Source of the DNA: Candidatus Trichorickettsia mobilis
GTDB taxonomy: Bacteria; Pseudomonadota; Alphaproteobacteria; Rickettsiales; Rickettsiaceae
DNA: 64,000 bases
Assembly: GCF_034366785.1 (NCBI RefSeq)
Contig: NZ_CP112932.1
Span: 930,001 to 994,000 of the forward strand
Reading direction: 5' to 3'
Within the stretch, counting starts at the first letter, position 1, and each line of letters begins with the position of its first letter. Below the pieces are notes generated by a model. It was not told where the DNA came from, ran no database searches, and saw only the letters and a program-made list of their open reading frames with translations. The position numbers were made by a program, and so were the translations under genes. Positions 37,486 through 47,041 of this stretch are shown piece by piece.

Positions 37486-39786
37486 ATGATTAAAACCTCA
37501 ATAAAAATTGTAATTCTTACGACCACTATACTTTATGGAGCCTCATCCTTTGCAGCCGGCGATCATATTAATCATATTACTATTACTGGAAATAAGCGAA
37601 TAGAGCAATCTACTATTCAAAATTACCTAGGCTTTAAAATTGGTGATGAATATAGCTTAGTGAAACAAAATGAAGCCATCAGAAACCTATATTCCACTGA
37701 GCTGTTTGAGGATATAAATATTAAGTTTACCAACGGTACGCTGATGGTTATCGTAACTGAACCACCTTTTGTCAGTAAGGTAGACTTTAAAGGAAATTCA
37801 AAAATTAAAAACAATGTTCTATCCAGAGAATTACTAACACAAGCGGGAGAATCATTAAGTAAGGCCAGTATTCAAATTGATGTAGAAAGAATTAAGGAAC
37901 TTTATAAAAGATCAGGGCGTTTTTCAGTAATCATAGAACCAAAAATTATCCCTCAAGAAAATGGACGTGTTAAAGTATTATTTGATATAGCCGAAGGTCC
38001 AAAAACCGGCATTAGACATATTTATTTTGTTGGCAATGAGAACTATCGTGACGGTGAGTTACGTACTATAGTTTTAACTAAAGAATCACGGTGGTTTCGT
38101 TTCTTGGAAACTAATGACACTTATGACCCTGATCGAATAGAATATGATAAGGAATTACTTAGAGAATTCTATCAATCAGTTGGATTTGCAGATTTTCGAG
38201 TGATCTCAGCAATAGCTGAATTATCAAAAACAAAAGAACATTTTACTATCACCTACTCTATAGAAGAAGGAGAAAAATATAATTTTGGCGAAATTAGTAT
38301 TGATAATAAACTTGCAAATGTTGATACCAATGAACTATCAAAATTGATCAATGTCAAAACTGGTCAGATCTTTAACATGAAAGCTCTTGATAAAATAGCT
38401 GAAAAAATTACTGCTCATTTAGCTAGCCGTGGGTATCCGCAAATAACTGTATATCCTGATATAAGCAATAAGGAATTAGGGATCACTCATGTCAAATTTA
38501 TAATTGATAAAGCAGACCGGATATTTATTGGGCAAATCAATATTGAGGGCAACCTAAAAACTCAAGATAAAGTTATCAGACGTGAATTCAGGATTGCCGA
38601 AGGGGATCTATTCAATCGCTCTTATCTTGAAAAAGGAGAACAAAACCTACGTAACCTTGACTATTTTGAAAAAATACATACTCAGATTACGCCAACTAGA
38701 AAAAAAGATAAATATGATCTCAATCTGCAAGTAGAAGAAAAATCTACAGCATCTATTGGTTTCGATGTGGGTTATAATACCGCTGGTGGAGCTTTCGGAC
38801 GTTTATCATTTATAGAACGTAACTTGGTAGGTACAGGCAAATACCTGACAGCCGGTATCCAAGGGGGAAAAAGAAGCACTAGCTATTATGGTGGACTGAC
38901 GGAACCACATTTTCTCGATCGTGATTTATCGTTAAGTGGTAATGTATTCAAAAATCGTAGTGGCCGTAGTGGAGGCTTTGGTCAAGTAGAACAAAATTAT
39001 ACCTTAAAATCTGTGGGGTTAAAAACATCTCTTGGCTATGATATCACTGAAGATTTAACTCATGATATTGATTATTTGATCAAACAAGATAAATTAAATG
39101 CCCCTGAAGCTTCAAGTTCACGATTTTTGATTGAACAAATGGGTAAGTTTACTACCTCGGCCATTGGTCAAACTTTAACATATGATCAGACCGATAGTAG
39201 AATTATTCCTAAGAATGGTTATATCATCAGTGGTTCTCAAGAATATGCTGGTGTTGGTGGTAATAACAAATATTTAAAGCATGAGCTAGATGGAAAATAT
39301 TTTAAATCTTTTAATAATAACAAGTTAACTCTTAAATTAGCCGGTAGTACAGGTGATATTAGAGGTGTTGGCGGTAAAACAGTGCGCATTTCTGATCGTT
39401 TTAATTTAGGTGATTATACTTTAAGAGGTTTTGCTTTCGGTGGAGTTGGTCCTAGAGACAAAAAAACTAAAGAAGGTCTTGGTGGACAACAGTACTATAG
39501 TCTTACTGCAGAACTCAATTTTCCTCTTGGATTACCAGAAGAGTTTAATGTTACTGGTGCAGTGTTTTCTGATATAGGTAGTGTTTGGGGAGTTAAACTA
39601 AATCCAAGAAGTCAATATAGACGTGATGAATTTTATAATGATAGATCAATGCGCGCTTCTGCTGGTTTTGGTATAATATGGATTACTAGAATAGCACCAA
39701 TTAGGATAGATTGGGCGATACCGGTAAGAAAAAAACTGTATGATGATAAACAACATTTTCATATAAAATTTTCAACACATTTTTAG
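37486..39786 (+). CDS. bamA: BamA outer-membrane protein assembly factor
   Basis: Essential Omp85 protein that inserts beta-barrels in the outer membrane. 766 residues: signal peptide (1-23, SSFAA), five POTRA domains (about 25-420, first at HINHITITGNKRIEQSTI) and a 16-strand barrel. The L6 motif is LRGFAFGGVGPRDKK and the protein ends in an aromatic residue (FSTHF), as the Bam signal requires. It follows rseP by 107 bp, the usual order. Confidence 0.96.
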   Translation: MIKTSIKIVILTTTILYGASSFAAGDHINHITITGNKRIEQSTIQNYLGFKIGDEYSLVKQNEAIRNLYSTELFEDINIKFTNGTLMVIVTEPPFVSKVDFKGNSKIKNNVLSRELLTQAGESLSKASIQIDVERIKELYKRSGRFSVIIEPKIIPQENGRVKVLFDIAEGPKTGIRHIYFVGNENYRDGELRTIVLTKESRWFRFLETNDTYDPDRIEYDKELLREFYQSVGFADFRVISAIAELSKTKEHFTITYSIEEGEKYNFGEISIDNKLANVDTNELSKLINVKTGQIFNMKALDKIAEKITAHLASRGYPQITVYPDISNKELGITHVKFIIDKADRIFIGQINIEGNLKTQDKVIRREFRIAEGDLFNRSYLEKGEQNLRNLDYFEKIHTQITPTRKKDKYDLNLQVEEKSTASIGFDVGYNTAGGAFGRLSFIERNLVGTGKYLTAGIQGGKRSTSYYGGLTEPHFLDRDLSLSGNVFKNRSGRSGGFGQVEQNYTLKSVGLKTSLGYDITEDLTHDIDYLIKQDKLNAPEASSSRFLIEQMGKFTTSAIGQTLTYDQTDSRIIPKNGYIISGSQEYAGVGGNNKYLKHELDGKYFKSFNNNKLTLKLAGSTGDIRGVGGKTVRISDRFNLGDYTLRGFAFGGVGPRDKKTKEGLGGQQYYSLTAELNFPLGLPEEFNVTGAVFSDIGSVWGVKLNPRSQYRRDEFYNDRSMRASAGFGIIWITRIAPIRIDWAIPVRKKLYDDKQHFHIKFSTHF

Positions 39787-40273
39787 GCTTTGTGGTGATC
39801 CAGAAACCAACTCAAGTAAGTATGGAGCATACCTTATAAGGACAGGATTGTTTTGATTTTAATAAAATCTCAAGCAAGACGACTTGTCTTAAAACCGTGA
39901 CGCTCGCCTACTTTAACACCTATTGCAAACTACAGAGAAATCTGGTTTTGTTTCTGCGGAAAAAAGATTGTTTGTAGAACAAGTTAAGCTTGAACTTAGT
40001 ACCCAATGTATATCTATTCACGTCCCTGGCAGACCTTTGCCGTATCAGGTATACAGAATACAGATGGTGAGTTGACAACAAACTGCTTCCACGATGTCAT
40101 TCCAAGCAACGGCGGGAATCGAGCGTACATCTAAGCATTTGAGGCTTTTATTTCTAGATTCCCGTCGTTGCTGGGAATGACATCGAGTGCGTTAATAAGA
40201 CTAGTGTATATATCATACATCTGCGGTTTGCCAGACCCCTGAATAGATACCCATTAGAAGGCTATTGTGAATG
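39787..40273. other. Non-coding 487 bp with two repeats (39789-39910 and 40010-40250)
   Basis: Between the convergent ends of bamA and the ppiD-like gene. Bases 39789-39910 are copy 2 of the AATCCAGAAA...CAAGCAAGACGACTT repeat. Bases 40010-40250 are a full copy, in reverse sense, of the 229-bp palindromic element, with TCTATTCACGTCCCTGGC at the left end and a damaged right end (CCAGACCCCTGAATAGATA). Confidence 0.8.
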
Positions 40274-41881
40274 TTAATTCTCGGTGATTCCTAAAATAGA
40301 GTGATGGTTATTAATTTGAATTCTATTCTTCTGTCCAAAATATTGAATCATTTCTTCAATAACTCCTTGTTTTATATTACTTGCAATATTTTCTCCCTTA
40401 CTTTTCTTAATACTTCGTATTTTTGCACTATCGGTTTTAATTGATTTTATGTGAGCAAAATATGCTTTGTTATTCTTAATAAACACTGGGGTGTTGATGC
40501 CTAATTTAGTCTGAAAAATAACCATGTTAAGTTCAGTGGGCAAAGTATTATTATGATCTAGATCAGCTCTAATCATGAAAAACTCTGGATCTACTGTGAT
40601 CCCTAATGGTTTTAATTGTTGAACATCAATATTTTTAGGATTATAGCTTACTGCGAGCTCATTAAATTTTTCTAGGTTTAACTTGCGCAAGTGTTGAGTT
40701 TGCCATAACTTTTCTGCTTTTGCGCTAACTGTTTCAAAAGCTTCAAGTATACTAGGAGATATATTATTAATCTCAATTAATAATATATCTCCTTCACTAC
40801 CTACCTCTATAGGGTAAGATACTTCTTCTGCAGCCATTTCAAAGATAGTACTGCCTACTTCAGAGAGTAGAGCAGTTTTCCGATTAATGACATTATTATA
40901 GGTTACATTATCAATATTTTGTAAAGACAAGGAATATTTTTCTGCAATTTCTTTTAAGCTAGCACCACTAGCGACATCATCTTCTAGATTTTTATTGAAC
41001 TCCATTCGTAATTCATCAAATTTCTGCTGCTTTAATGATGCTGTAACCTGCTTTCTAACTTTATCAAAATTTTTATTATCAAATTCATCAATATTCTCTT
41101 GGTAAAAATTCATTAATTCTTCATCAGTAATCTTAATTTTTTGCTTGATCATGTTATTCGGAACTATAATATAAGATAAGTCTCGTCTTTCTGGCAAAAC
41201 AAATAAATCTTGATGATCATGATAAAACTGTAGTAACTGATCTTTAGTAGGTATTGGAGAGATAAATTTATTATTAACATTATCAAGATCAATTTGTACT
41301 AAATCTATATCTCTTTTCTCAGACATATAATCAATGACATTATTTACCATAATTTCTGGTACCTGAAAAGTTTCTGAGAACACGTTCAGTAAAGCACTTT
41401 TTAGAATTTCTTCTTTAAGACGTTGCAGATATTCCTCTTCTTTTTGGTAGGAATTTCTAATCACCGAATGAAAAATCTGAAGGTCAAATTCTCCAGATGA
41501 ATTGTTAAAAATTGGCGCTTGTTTTATAAACTGGATTACGGTATTTTCGCTCAAATTAAGATCATAATATTGCGTAATATGATTTAAAATACTGCTATTG
41601 ATTAACCTTTGTAGAATAATCTGATCAATTTCCAATTCTTTAATATCTTCATCTGACAGATGGAGATTATTTTGCTTTTGGATAATCGCAATTTCCTCAG
41701 ATTTTGCTTTTAAAAAAGCCTGTTCGGTAATATTCTTAGCATCAGAGAATGTTACTAAATCAGAATTAGTGGTAGCTTGTAATACATCTTTTATGCCAAA
41801 GCCAATAAAAGCAAACACTACAACTCCTAAAAAGATACGTACGCCAATGTTATTGGCCATTTTTCTAATTTCACGTAACAT
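40274..41881 (-). CDS. PpiD/SurA-like membrane-anchored periplasmic chaperone
   Basis: 535 residues: a short cytoplasmic start, one membrane segment (14-33, GVRIFLGVVVFAFIGFGIKD), a SurA_N-type chaperone region (about 40-200, with DQIILQRLINSSILNHITQY) and a parvulin-like C-terminal half. The overall plan is that of PpiD, which helps exported proteins leave the Sec channel. I could not identify convincing isomerase active-site residues, so it may act only as a chaperone. Divergent from tpiA (83 bp). Confidence 0.82.
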   Translation of the reverse strand: MLREIRKMANNIGVRIFLGVVVFAFIGFGIKDVLQATTNSDLVTFSDAKNITEQAFLKAKSEEIAIIQKQNNLHLSDEDIKELEIDQIILQRLINSSILNHITQYYDLNLSENTVIQFIKQAPIFNNSSGEFDLQIFHSVIRNSYQKEEEYLQRLKEEILKSALLNVFSETFQVPEIMVNNVIDYMSEKRDIDLVQIDLDNVNNKFISPIPTKDQLLQFYHDHQDLFVLPERRDLSYIIVPNNMIKQKIKITDEELMNFYQENIDEFDNKNFDKVRKQVTASLKQQKFDELRMEFNKNLEDDVASGASLKEIAEKYSLSLQNIDNVTYNNVINRKTALLSEVGSTIFEMAAEEVSYPIEVGSEGDILLIEINNISPSILEAFETVSAKAEKLWQTQHLRKLNLEKFNELAVSYNPKNIDVQQLKPLGITVDPEFFMIRADLDHNNTLPTELNMVIFQTKLGINTPVFIKNNKAYFAHIKSIKTDSAKIRSIKKSKGENIASNIKQGVIEEMIQYFGQKNRIQINNHHSILGITEN

Positions 41882-41964
41882 AATAATTACAAATACCTAT
41901 TTACTTATCTTTACAAACACCTAAAATAATTAGCATTCTCAATATCTGCAAGTGATTTCTCATC

Positions 41965-42708
41965 ATGAAACCTTTTATTATCGCGAACTGGAAAATGCAT
42001 TTCTCATTGGCTGAAGCAGTAGACATATGTTTTAACATTATCTCTCAAGATCTTCAGCATAATTTAATTATAGCAACTCCAGCGCCTTACCTTGCTTATC
42101 TTAGCCATAAGTTTGAATCGATAAAATTTTGTGCACAAAATGTAAGCCACTTTGCTGATCATGGAGCATATACCGGCGAATTTTCGGCGATTATGCTAAA
42201 AAGCTCGAGCATAGATTATGCAGTGATTGGGCATAGTGAGCGTAGAAATATATTTGGCGAAACTAATGAGTTAATTGCACAAAAAGTTCATCACTGTGTA
42301 CAAAATGGAGTTACACCGATAATTTGTATTGGTGAATCATTATTTGTCAGAGATAATTATGATTACAAAACTTTTCTTACCACACAATTAATCAATTCGA
42401 TAGCTGATCTTAGTTTAACTCAAACAGTTATCATTGCTTATGAGCCAATATGGTCCATCGGCACTGATATAATTCCAGCGAGTGAGCAATTAATAGAAAT
42501 TTTTACCCACCTCCACTTTATCTGTCAGCAAACTCAGATTGCAAATAACATAAATTTGGTGTATGGTGGGTCGGTAAATTTAAATAATATACAACAGATA
42601 TTAAAGATACCTTATATCCAGGGAGTGTTAGTAGGAAAAGCTGCCCTAGATTCTGAAGTATTATCACAAATGCTTAGAGCCTGTCTGACACGTGCATCTA
42701 AGAGGTAA
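41965..42708 (+). CDS. tpiA: Triosephosphate isomerase, C-terminus supplied by a repeat
   Basis: Interconverts dihydroxyacetone phosphate and glyceraldehyde-3-phosphate. 247 residues. ANWKMH (active-site Asn/Lys), catalytic His in IGHSERR, catalytic Glu in AYEPIWSIGT, phosphate loops YGGSVN and GVLVGKAALD. The last 11 codons (RACLTRASKR and stop) lie inside the 145-bp element that begins at 42675, so the original stop has been replaced. With glycolysis mostly lost in Rickettsiaceae, TpiA probably serves glycerophosphate supply. Confidence 0.95.
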   Translation: MKPFIIANWKMHFSLAEAVDICFNIISQDLQHNLIIATPAPYLAYLSHKFESIKFCAQNVSHFADHGAYTGEFSAIMLKSSSIDYAVIGHSERRNIFGETNELIAQKVHHCVQNGVTPIICIGESLFVRDNYDYKTFLTTQLINSIADLSLTQTVIIAYEPIWSIGTDIIPASEQLIEIFTHLHFICQQTQIANNINLVYGGSVNLNNIQQILKIPYIQGVLVGKAALDSEVLSQMLRACLTRASKR

Positions 42709-42819
42709 TTTTGTTATCAAAACTCGTCTCTGTTCCGCAAAACCAAGAGTACACTGCGGTACTTGACTGCGTTTTTTCTAAAAATTCCTCTCTTATATGC
42801 ACGTGTCAGACAGGCTCTA
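42675..42819. repeat. 145-bp palindromic element overlapping the tpiA 3' end
   Basis: Arms TAGAGCCTGTCTGACACGTG and its complement ending at 42819. The middle matches the copy at 16036-16180 (GGTAATTTTGTT, TTTTTTCTAAAAATTCCTCT), yet the outer arms do not; they differ in a paired manner so the stem survives. The first 34 bp are read as tpiA codons. Confidence 0.87.
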
Positions 42820-42868
42820 AGAAATATTTAACAAAAGATTCTGATTTTAATTTTATTTTGGTACCACC

Positions 42869-43174
42869 ATGAGTATATTGCTTTTTGTTCATGTTATAAT
42901 CGCTGTATTATTGATCACTGTTATTTTACTACAACAAACCGGAACTGATGGATTAAGTGGGATTGGTGGTAGTGGTGGAGGTAATATGGGAATGGTTACT
43001 GCTCGCTCTGCTGCTAACTTTCTAACAAGAACAACTATAATATTAGCTATATTATTCTTTATTAATGCTATCATTCTTGCCAATCTCTCTTCACAAAAGC
43101 AAGTTGATCTTGATAAAAAAATCAATGAGTCGTTAGAAAAAGAAGAAGGAGCAACTTTACCAATGGCTAAGTAA
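42869..43174 (+). CDS. secG: SecG preprotein translocase subunit
   Basis: Small SecYEG channel subunit with two membrane helices (4-22 and 52-72) joined by a glycine-rich loop ([14 protein letters not shown]). 101 residues. The [10 protein letters not shown] segment after helix 1 is typical. tpiA-secG order is common in alphaproteobacteria, where pyrG usually follows; here the next gene is an encapsulin, 13 bp on. Confidence 0.92.
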   Translation: MSILLFVHVIIAVLLITVILLQQTGTDGLSGIGGSGGGNMGMVTARSAANFLTRTTIILAILFFINAIILANLSSQKQVDLDKKINESLEKEEGATLPMAK

Positions 43175-43187
43175 TGAATCGATTAAT

Positions 43188-44534
43188 ATGTTTGAAAGTA
43201 CTCCTATACTAATACAAACACCATTTGCATCTCCAAATTGGTTGCTCAAAATTTTACCTTGGGTAAATATTGGCAGCAGTGTTTATAAGGTTAGTTCAAT
43301 AAACTTTGAAGAAAAAACATCGCAACAACGACTTACTATTCCAAAAAATACTAATATCATAACAGCAGCCGATTCTTACTTTTTATCAGATTTACTGAGA
43401 TGTGTGTCCTTATTTAAACCTTTACCGGAAGAACTAATACAAGAAATAATAAAGAGTGTATATCAAAAAAACGTCAAAGCAGGAGATATAATTGTTAAGC
43501 AAGGTGATATAGGTAAAGCATTCTATATTATTATCAATGGTCAATATAACGTAACCAATAAAACTATTGATGATAAAGAGACAATATTAAATTCATTAAC
43601 TAGCGGTGATTATTTTGGTGAAATGGCTCTTTTAAAAGAAATTCCACGGCAAGCAACTATTACAGCTACCACTAAAGGAAGCCTCCTTGTTTTAAATAAA
43701 GAAACTTTTGAAAAAATAGTAAGTGACTCGCAGCTAAAAAAGCAATTAGAAGAAATATTTGAAGTAAGAAAAAAAGAATTGGCAACAATCAAGCAGCCTA
43801 ATGAAAGTCTATTATTCTTAACTCAATTTGAAGAACCACCGTATCCAGACAATTATCCAAATTTCATAGAAAATTCAACTGAGAATCAATTAGACATAAT
43901 TCAAGCGACTATAACTTTAAATACAAAAAATAATAATGAGAATTATAGCCAACAATTAGATGAACAATTAGAAATTGCAGCCAAAAAGATGGAGGATAGA
44001 GAGGAATGGGAAATTATTAATAATAAAAAATATGGGTTATTAAATAATATTTCTTCTGCTATGTCATGTGATGCCCAGCTAAAACCCTTAACTCCTGATA
44101 ATTTCGACGATTTATTATCTTTAGTTTGGAATAAACCTTCTTTTTTTTTAGCGAATCCTAAAGCTATAGCTGTATTTGCTAAAAAATGCACTCATAACAG
44201 TATAGTACTTGAAACTGTTGAGATGTTTGGATCAAGCTTTATCACGTGGCGTGGTGTTCCAATAATACCATCCAATAATATGGTTGTGAACAATAATTCG
44301 GGAATTCAAAGTGCTAGTATTCTTTTAATGCGTATTGGTGAAAAAGAAAAAGGAGTAGTAGGTTTATATAAAGGCAATAGTAATCTCTATAAAACTTCAA
44401 ACTTAACTATTGAACCTATAGCTGATGCTAATGAAGATATAATATCCAAATATAAAATAACTAGACATTTCTCTGTATTTATATTAGCTCTAGACGCTAT
44501 AGCAGTATTAAGAAATGTTAGTTTAGGTTCTTGA
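43188..44534 (+). CDS. Family 2B encapsulin shell protein with inserted cyclic-nucleotide-binding domain
   Basis: 448 residues. Homology tools may call this a Crp/Fnr regulator because residues ~71-195 form a cNMP-binding domain (GDIIVKQGDIGKAFYIIING, FGEMALL with PRQAT as phosphate cassette), but there is no DNA-binding helix-turn-helix. The flanks match the HK97-fold family 2 encapsulin pattern: N-arm PNWLLKILPWVNIGSSVYKV (17-36), a DIIQATITLNTK segment (236-247), the EQLEIA...EEWEIINNKKYGLLNN helix and turn (259-288), FITWRGVPIIPS (351-362), ILLMRIGEKEKGVVGLY (378-394) and RHFSVFILALDAIAVL (427-442). Family 2B shells carry exactly this domain insertion. It should self-assemble into a nanocompartment in the cytosol. 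The 13-bp gap to secG suggests read-through. Cargo is not evident. Confidence 0.88.
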   Translation: MFESTPILIQTPFASPNWLLKILPWVNIGSSVYKVSSINFEEKTSQQRLTIPKNTNIITAADSYFLSDLLRCVSLFKPLPEELIQEIIKSVYQKNVKAGDIIVKQGDIGKAFYIIINGQYNVTNKTIDDKETILNSLTSGDYFGEMALLKEIPRQATITATTKGSLLVLNKETFEKIVSDSQLKKQLEEIFEVRKKELATIKQPNESLLFLTQFEEPPYPDNYPNFIENSTENQLDIIQATITLNTKNNNENYSQQLDEQLEIAAKKMEDREEWEIINNKKYGLLNNISSAMSCDAQLKPLTPDNFDDLLSLVWNKPSFFLANPKAIAVFAKKCTHNSIVLETVEMFGSSFITWRGVPIIPSNNMVVNNNSGIQSASILLMRIGEKEKGVVGLYKGNSNLYKTSNLTIEPIADANEDIISKYKITRHFSVFILALDAIAVLRNVSLGS

Positions 44535-44580
44535 GCACGAGAATTTAAAAACAGCTAATTTTTGTTACTTTTGTTCTCGA

Positions 44581-45252
44581 ATGTTGTATATAGTAATAAA
44601 TATGATAAATGATATATATCTAAATCCAAATATTATCTATCCCATTGAAGGAGTAAAGAGAACATGTTTTTTAAAAAACATTATCACTAATCCTCAAATT
44701 ATTGTTGGTGATTATACTTATTATGATGATCCAGAAGATATACACAATTTTGAAACAAATGTGCTGTATCTCTTTGATTTCATGCAGGATCAACTCATTA
44801 TTGGTAAATTCTGTCAAATAGCGACTGCAGTGCGTTTTATTATGAATGGCTCTAATCATGCGATGGATGGTATTTCAACATATCCTTTTAAAGTATTCGG
44901 AAAATCTTGGACGAGTGCTGCCATGAATGTGATAAGTAAAGGTGATACGGTTGTTGGTAACGATGTCTGGATTGGAAATTCCGCAACAATTATGCAAGGT
45001 ATTAAAATTGGGCATGGTGCCATTATTGGAACAAATGCTCTCGTGACCAAAGATGTAGAGCCTTATACTGTTATTGGCGGGAATCCGGCACAAGTAATTC
45101 GTAAAAGATTTGACGATAAAACGATAGTTTTTCTTTTACAACTTGCTTGGTGGGATTGGCCCATCGAAAAAATCACAGAAAATATTCAGGCAATTACAAT
45201 GGGTGATTTAGAAGTTTTAAAAAAACTTGCAAGCAGCAAAAATGAAAATTAA
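44581..45252 (+). CDS. Vat/CatB-type hexapeptide-repeat acetyltransferase
   Basis: Left-handed beta-helix acetyltransferase of the xenobiotic class (streptogramin Vat, chloramphenicol CatB). 223 residues; a start at 44602 (MINDIYLNPN) fits the family better and the first ATG has no clear ribosome site. Family landmarks: YPIEGVKRTCFLKN, VGDYTYYDDPE, MNGSNHAMDG with the catalytic His, GNDVWIGNSATIMQGIKIGH and IGGNPAQVIRKRF. It lies 46 bp after the encapsulin. Substrate is unknown: a drug, a sugar, or a small metabolite. It has no long disordered N-terminal extension of the sort that loads cargo into family 2 shells. Confidence 0.88.
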   Translation: MLYIVINMINDIYLNPNIIYPIEGVKRTCFLKNIITNPQIIVGDYTYYDDPEDIHNFETNVLYLFDFMQDQLIIGKFCQIATAVRFIMNGSNHAMDGISTYPFKVFGKSWTSAAMNVISKGDTVVGNDVWIGNSATIMQGIKIGHGAIIGTNALVTKDVEPYTVIGGNPAQVIRKRFDDKTIVFLLQLAWWDWPIEKITENIQAITMGDLEVLKKLASSKNEN

Positions 45253-45338
45253 AAGGAAGTTCAATAAAGCATAAGCTTTATGCATTAAATTATCCTTATA
45301 ATTGATTCCTCTTTCAAAAAAATCTTTGATTAAAAATA

Positions 45339-46262
45339 ATGACAGCTATCTCTATTCATGGACTAAAGAAAACCTATAACAATGGGTTTAAAGCGTTAGA
45401 TGATGTTAATCTAGAAATACAACCAGGAGAGATATTTGCACTTCTTGGCCCAAACGGTGCAGGTAAGACCACGCTGATCAATGCTGTATGCGGTATTGTA
45501 AAAGCTACTGCTGGTAGTATTAAAGTATTCGGTAATGATCATTTAAAGGATTATCGTGTCGCTAGGTCGCACATAGGTTTAGTACCACAAGAATTGACTA
45601 CAGATGCGTTTGAGAGTGTTTGGAACACAGTGAGTTTTAGTCGTGGTCTTTTTGGAAAACCAGCAAACTCATCTTATATCAAAGAGATTCTAGAAAAGCT
45701 ATCGCTCTGGGATAAGAAAGATGAGCAGATCCGTATGTTGTCCGGCGGTATGAAGCGACGAGTGATGATTGCTAAGGCGCTGTCACACGAGCCAGATATT
45801 CTGTTTCTGGATGAGCCTACAGCTGGTGTCGATGTAGAATTACGCAAATCCATGTGGGAACAGATGTCTGCACTTAGACAATCTGGCGTGACTATTATTC
45901 TTACCACTCATTACATTGAAGAAGCGGAAGAGATAGCGGATCGTATTGGAGTAATTAATAAAGGAAAATTGATCATTACCGAAGAAAAAACAGCGTTAAT
46001 GAAAAAATTGGGTAAGAAACAGTTGATAATAAACCTTCATGAATCTCTTGTGGAAATTCCAAAACAATTGTCAAAATTTAATTTACAGCTTGCTGAAGAA
46101 GGAAAACAGCTGGTTTTCAACTATGATCCATTATTGACAGAAGATAATGAGGTGGCGAATCTACTAGATCACATAAAAGAAAATGCTATAAGGTACAAAG
46201 ATCTAGCTACTCGCCAAAGTTCGCTTGAGGAAATATTCATACAATTAGTAGGTAAATCATGA
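45339..46262 (+). CDS. ABC-2 exporter ATP-binding protein (YadG/DrrA-like)
   Basis: 307 residues. Walker [11 protein letters not shown]-loop LVPQE, signature LSGGMKRR, Walker [14 protein letters not shown], switch His in [13 protein letters not shown]-terminal regulatory extension (~220-307) is typical of the YadG/DrrA/CcmA-like class that works with small ABC-2 permeases. The stop overlaps the permease start (ATGA, 46259-46262). Its sequence looks a little less AT-rich than the neighbours, which may signal acquisition. Confidence 0.9.
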   Translation: MTAISIHGLKKTYNNGFKALDDVNLEIQPGEIFALLGPNGAGKTTLINAVCGIVKATAGSIKVFGNDHLKDYRVARSHIGLVPQELTTDAFESVWNTVSFSRGLFGKPANSSYIKEILEKLSLWDKKDEQIRMLSGGMKRRVMIAKALSHEPDILFLDEPTAGVDVELRKSMWEQMSALRQSGVTIILTTHYIEEAEEIADRIGVINKGKLIITEEKTALMKKLGKKQLIINLHESLVEIPKQLSKFNLQLAEEGKQLVFNYDPLLTEDNEVANLLDHIKENAIRYKDLATRQSSLEEIFIQLVGKS

Positions 46263-47020
46263 ATTACCACGGTATCTGGGCTATCTTCAAATTTGAAATG
46301 ATGCGAGCTTTTCGTACTATAGGGCAGACCATTGCTTCGCCGATTATTTCAACTATACTCTATTTTATTGTTTTTGGTTCAGCTATTGGTACGCATATCA
46401 AGGATATTGATGGAGTACATTATGGTGCATTTATAGTTCCTGGATTAACTATGCTGACAATATTAGGACAAAGCATTGCTAATGCATCTTTTGGTATATA
46501 TTTCCCACGCTTTACCGGGACGATCTACGAAATTTTATCAGCACCGCTTTCATCTTTTGAGGTTGCTATCGGTTATGTGGGAGCTGCTGTAACTAAATCA
46601 TTGATCATTGGTGCTATAGTGTTGCTGACAGCCGGGTTTTTTGTTCCGCTTAAAGTTATGCATCCAATGTGGATGGTATTTTTTTTGATTATGACCTGTA
46701 TTACCTTCAGTGTGCTTGGCTTTATAATCGGTATTTTGGCTGATGGATTTGAGCAATTACAGCTGATTCCTTTATTGGTGATTGCTCCGCTAACCTTCTT
46801 GGGTGGAAGTTTTTACTCTATTAATATGCTTCCGGAATTTTGGCAAAAAATATCTCTTTTGAATCCTGTCGTTTACCTCATCAGTGGTTTCAGGTGGAGC
46901 TTTTATGAAAGTGCAGATGTCAGCTTAGGTACTAGTGTGGTGATGATATTAGTCTTTATGACAATCTGTATTATGTTGATGGGCTGGATATTCAAAACTG
47001 GCTATCGACTAAGAAATTAA
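46259..47020 (+). CDS. ABC-2 type permease (YadH/DrrB-like)
   Basis: 253 residues with six predicted helices and the ABC-2 signature region near [20 protein letters not shown] followed by [20 protein letters not shown]. Translationally coupled to the ATPase gene. The pair should form an exporter (2+2 subunits) for a hydrophobic compound, lipid or drug; the adjacent Vat-like acetyltransferase might hint at drug or metabolite handling, which is inference. Confidence 0.9.
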   Translation: MNYHGIWAIFKFEMMRAFRTIGQTIASPIISTILYFIVFGSAIGTHIKDIDGVHYGAFIVPGLTMLTILGQSIANASFGIYFPRFTGTIYEILSAPLSSFEVAIGYVGAAVTKSLIIGAIVLLTAGFFVPLKVMHPMWMVFFLIMTCITFSVLGFIIGILADGFEQLQLIPLLVIAPLTFLGGSFYSINMLPEFWQKISLLNPVVYLISGFRWSFYESADVSLGTSVVMILVFMTICIMLMGWIFKTGYRLRN

Positions 47021-47041
47021 TAAACAATAGACCTCTCTCAG

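Noticed and set aside
42720-42800. CRISPR-like array suggested by recurrent short motifs
   Set aside because: Repeats are dispersed palindromes, not evenly spaced direct repeats with unique spacers, and no cas gene is present.
43188-44534. Crp/Fnr-type transcription regulator
   Set aside because: The cNMP-binding domain is internal, there is no helix-turn-helix, and the 250 residues after it match encapsulin shell motifs instead.
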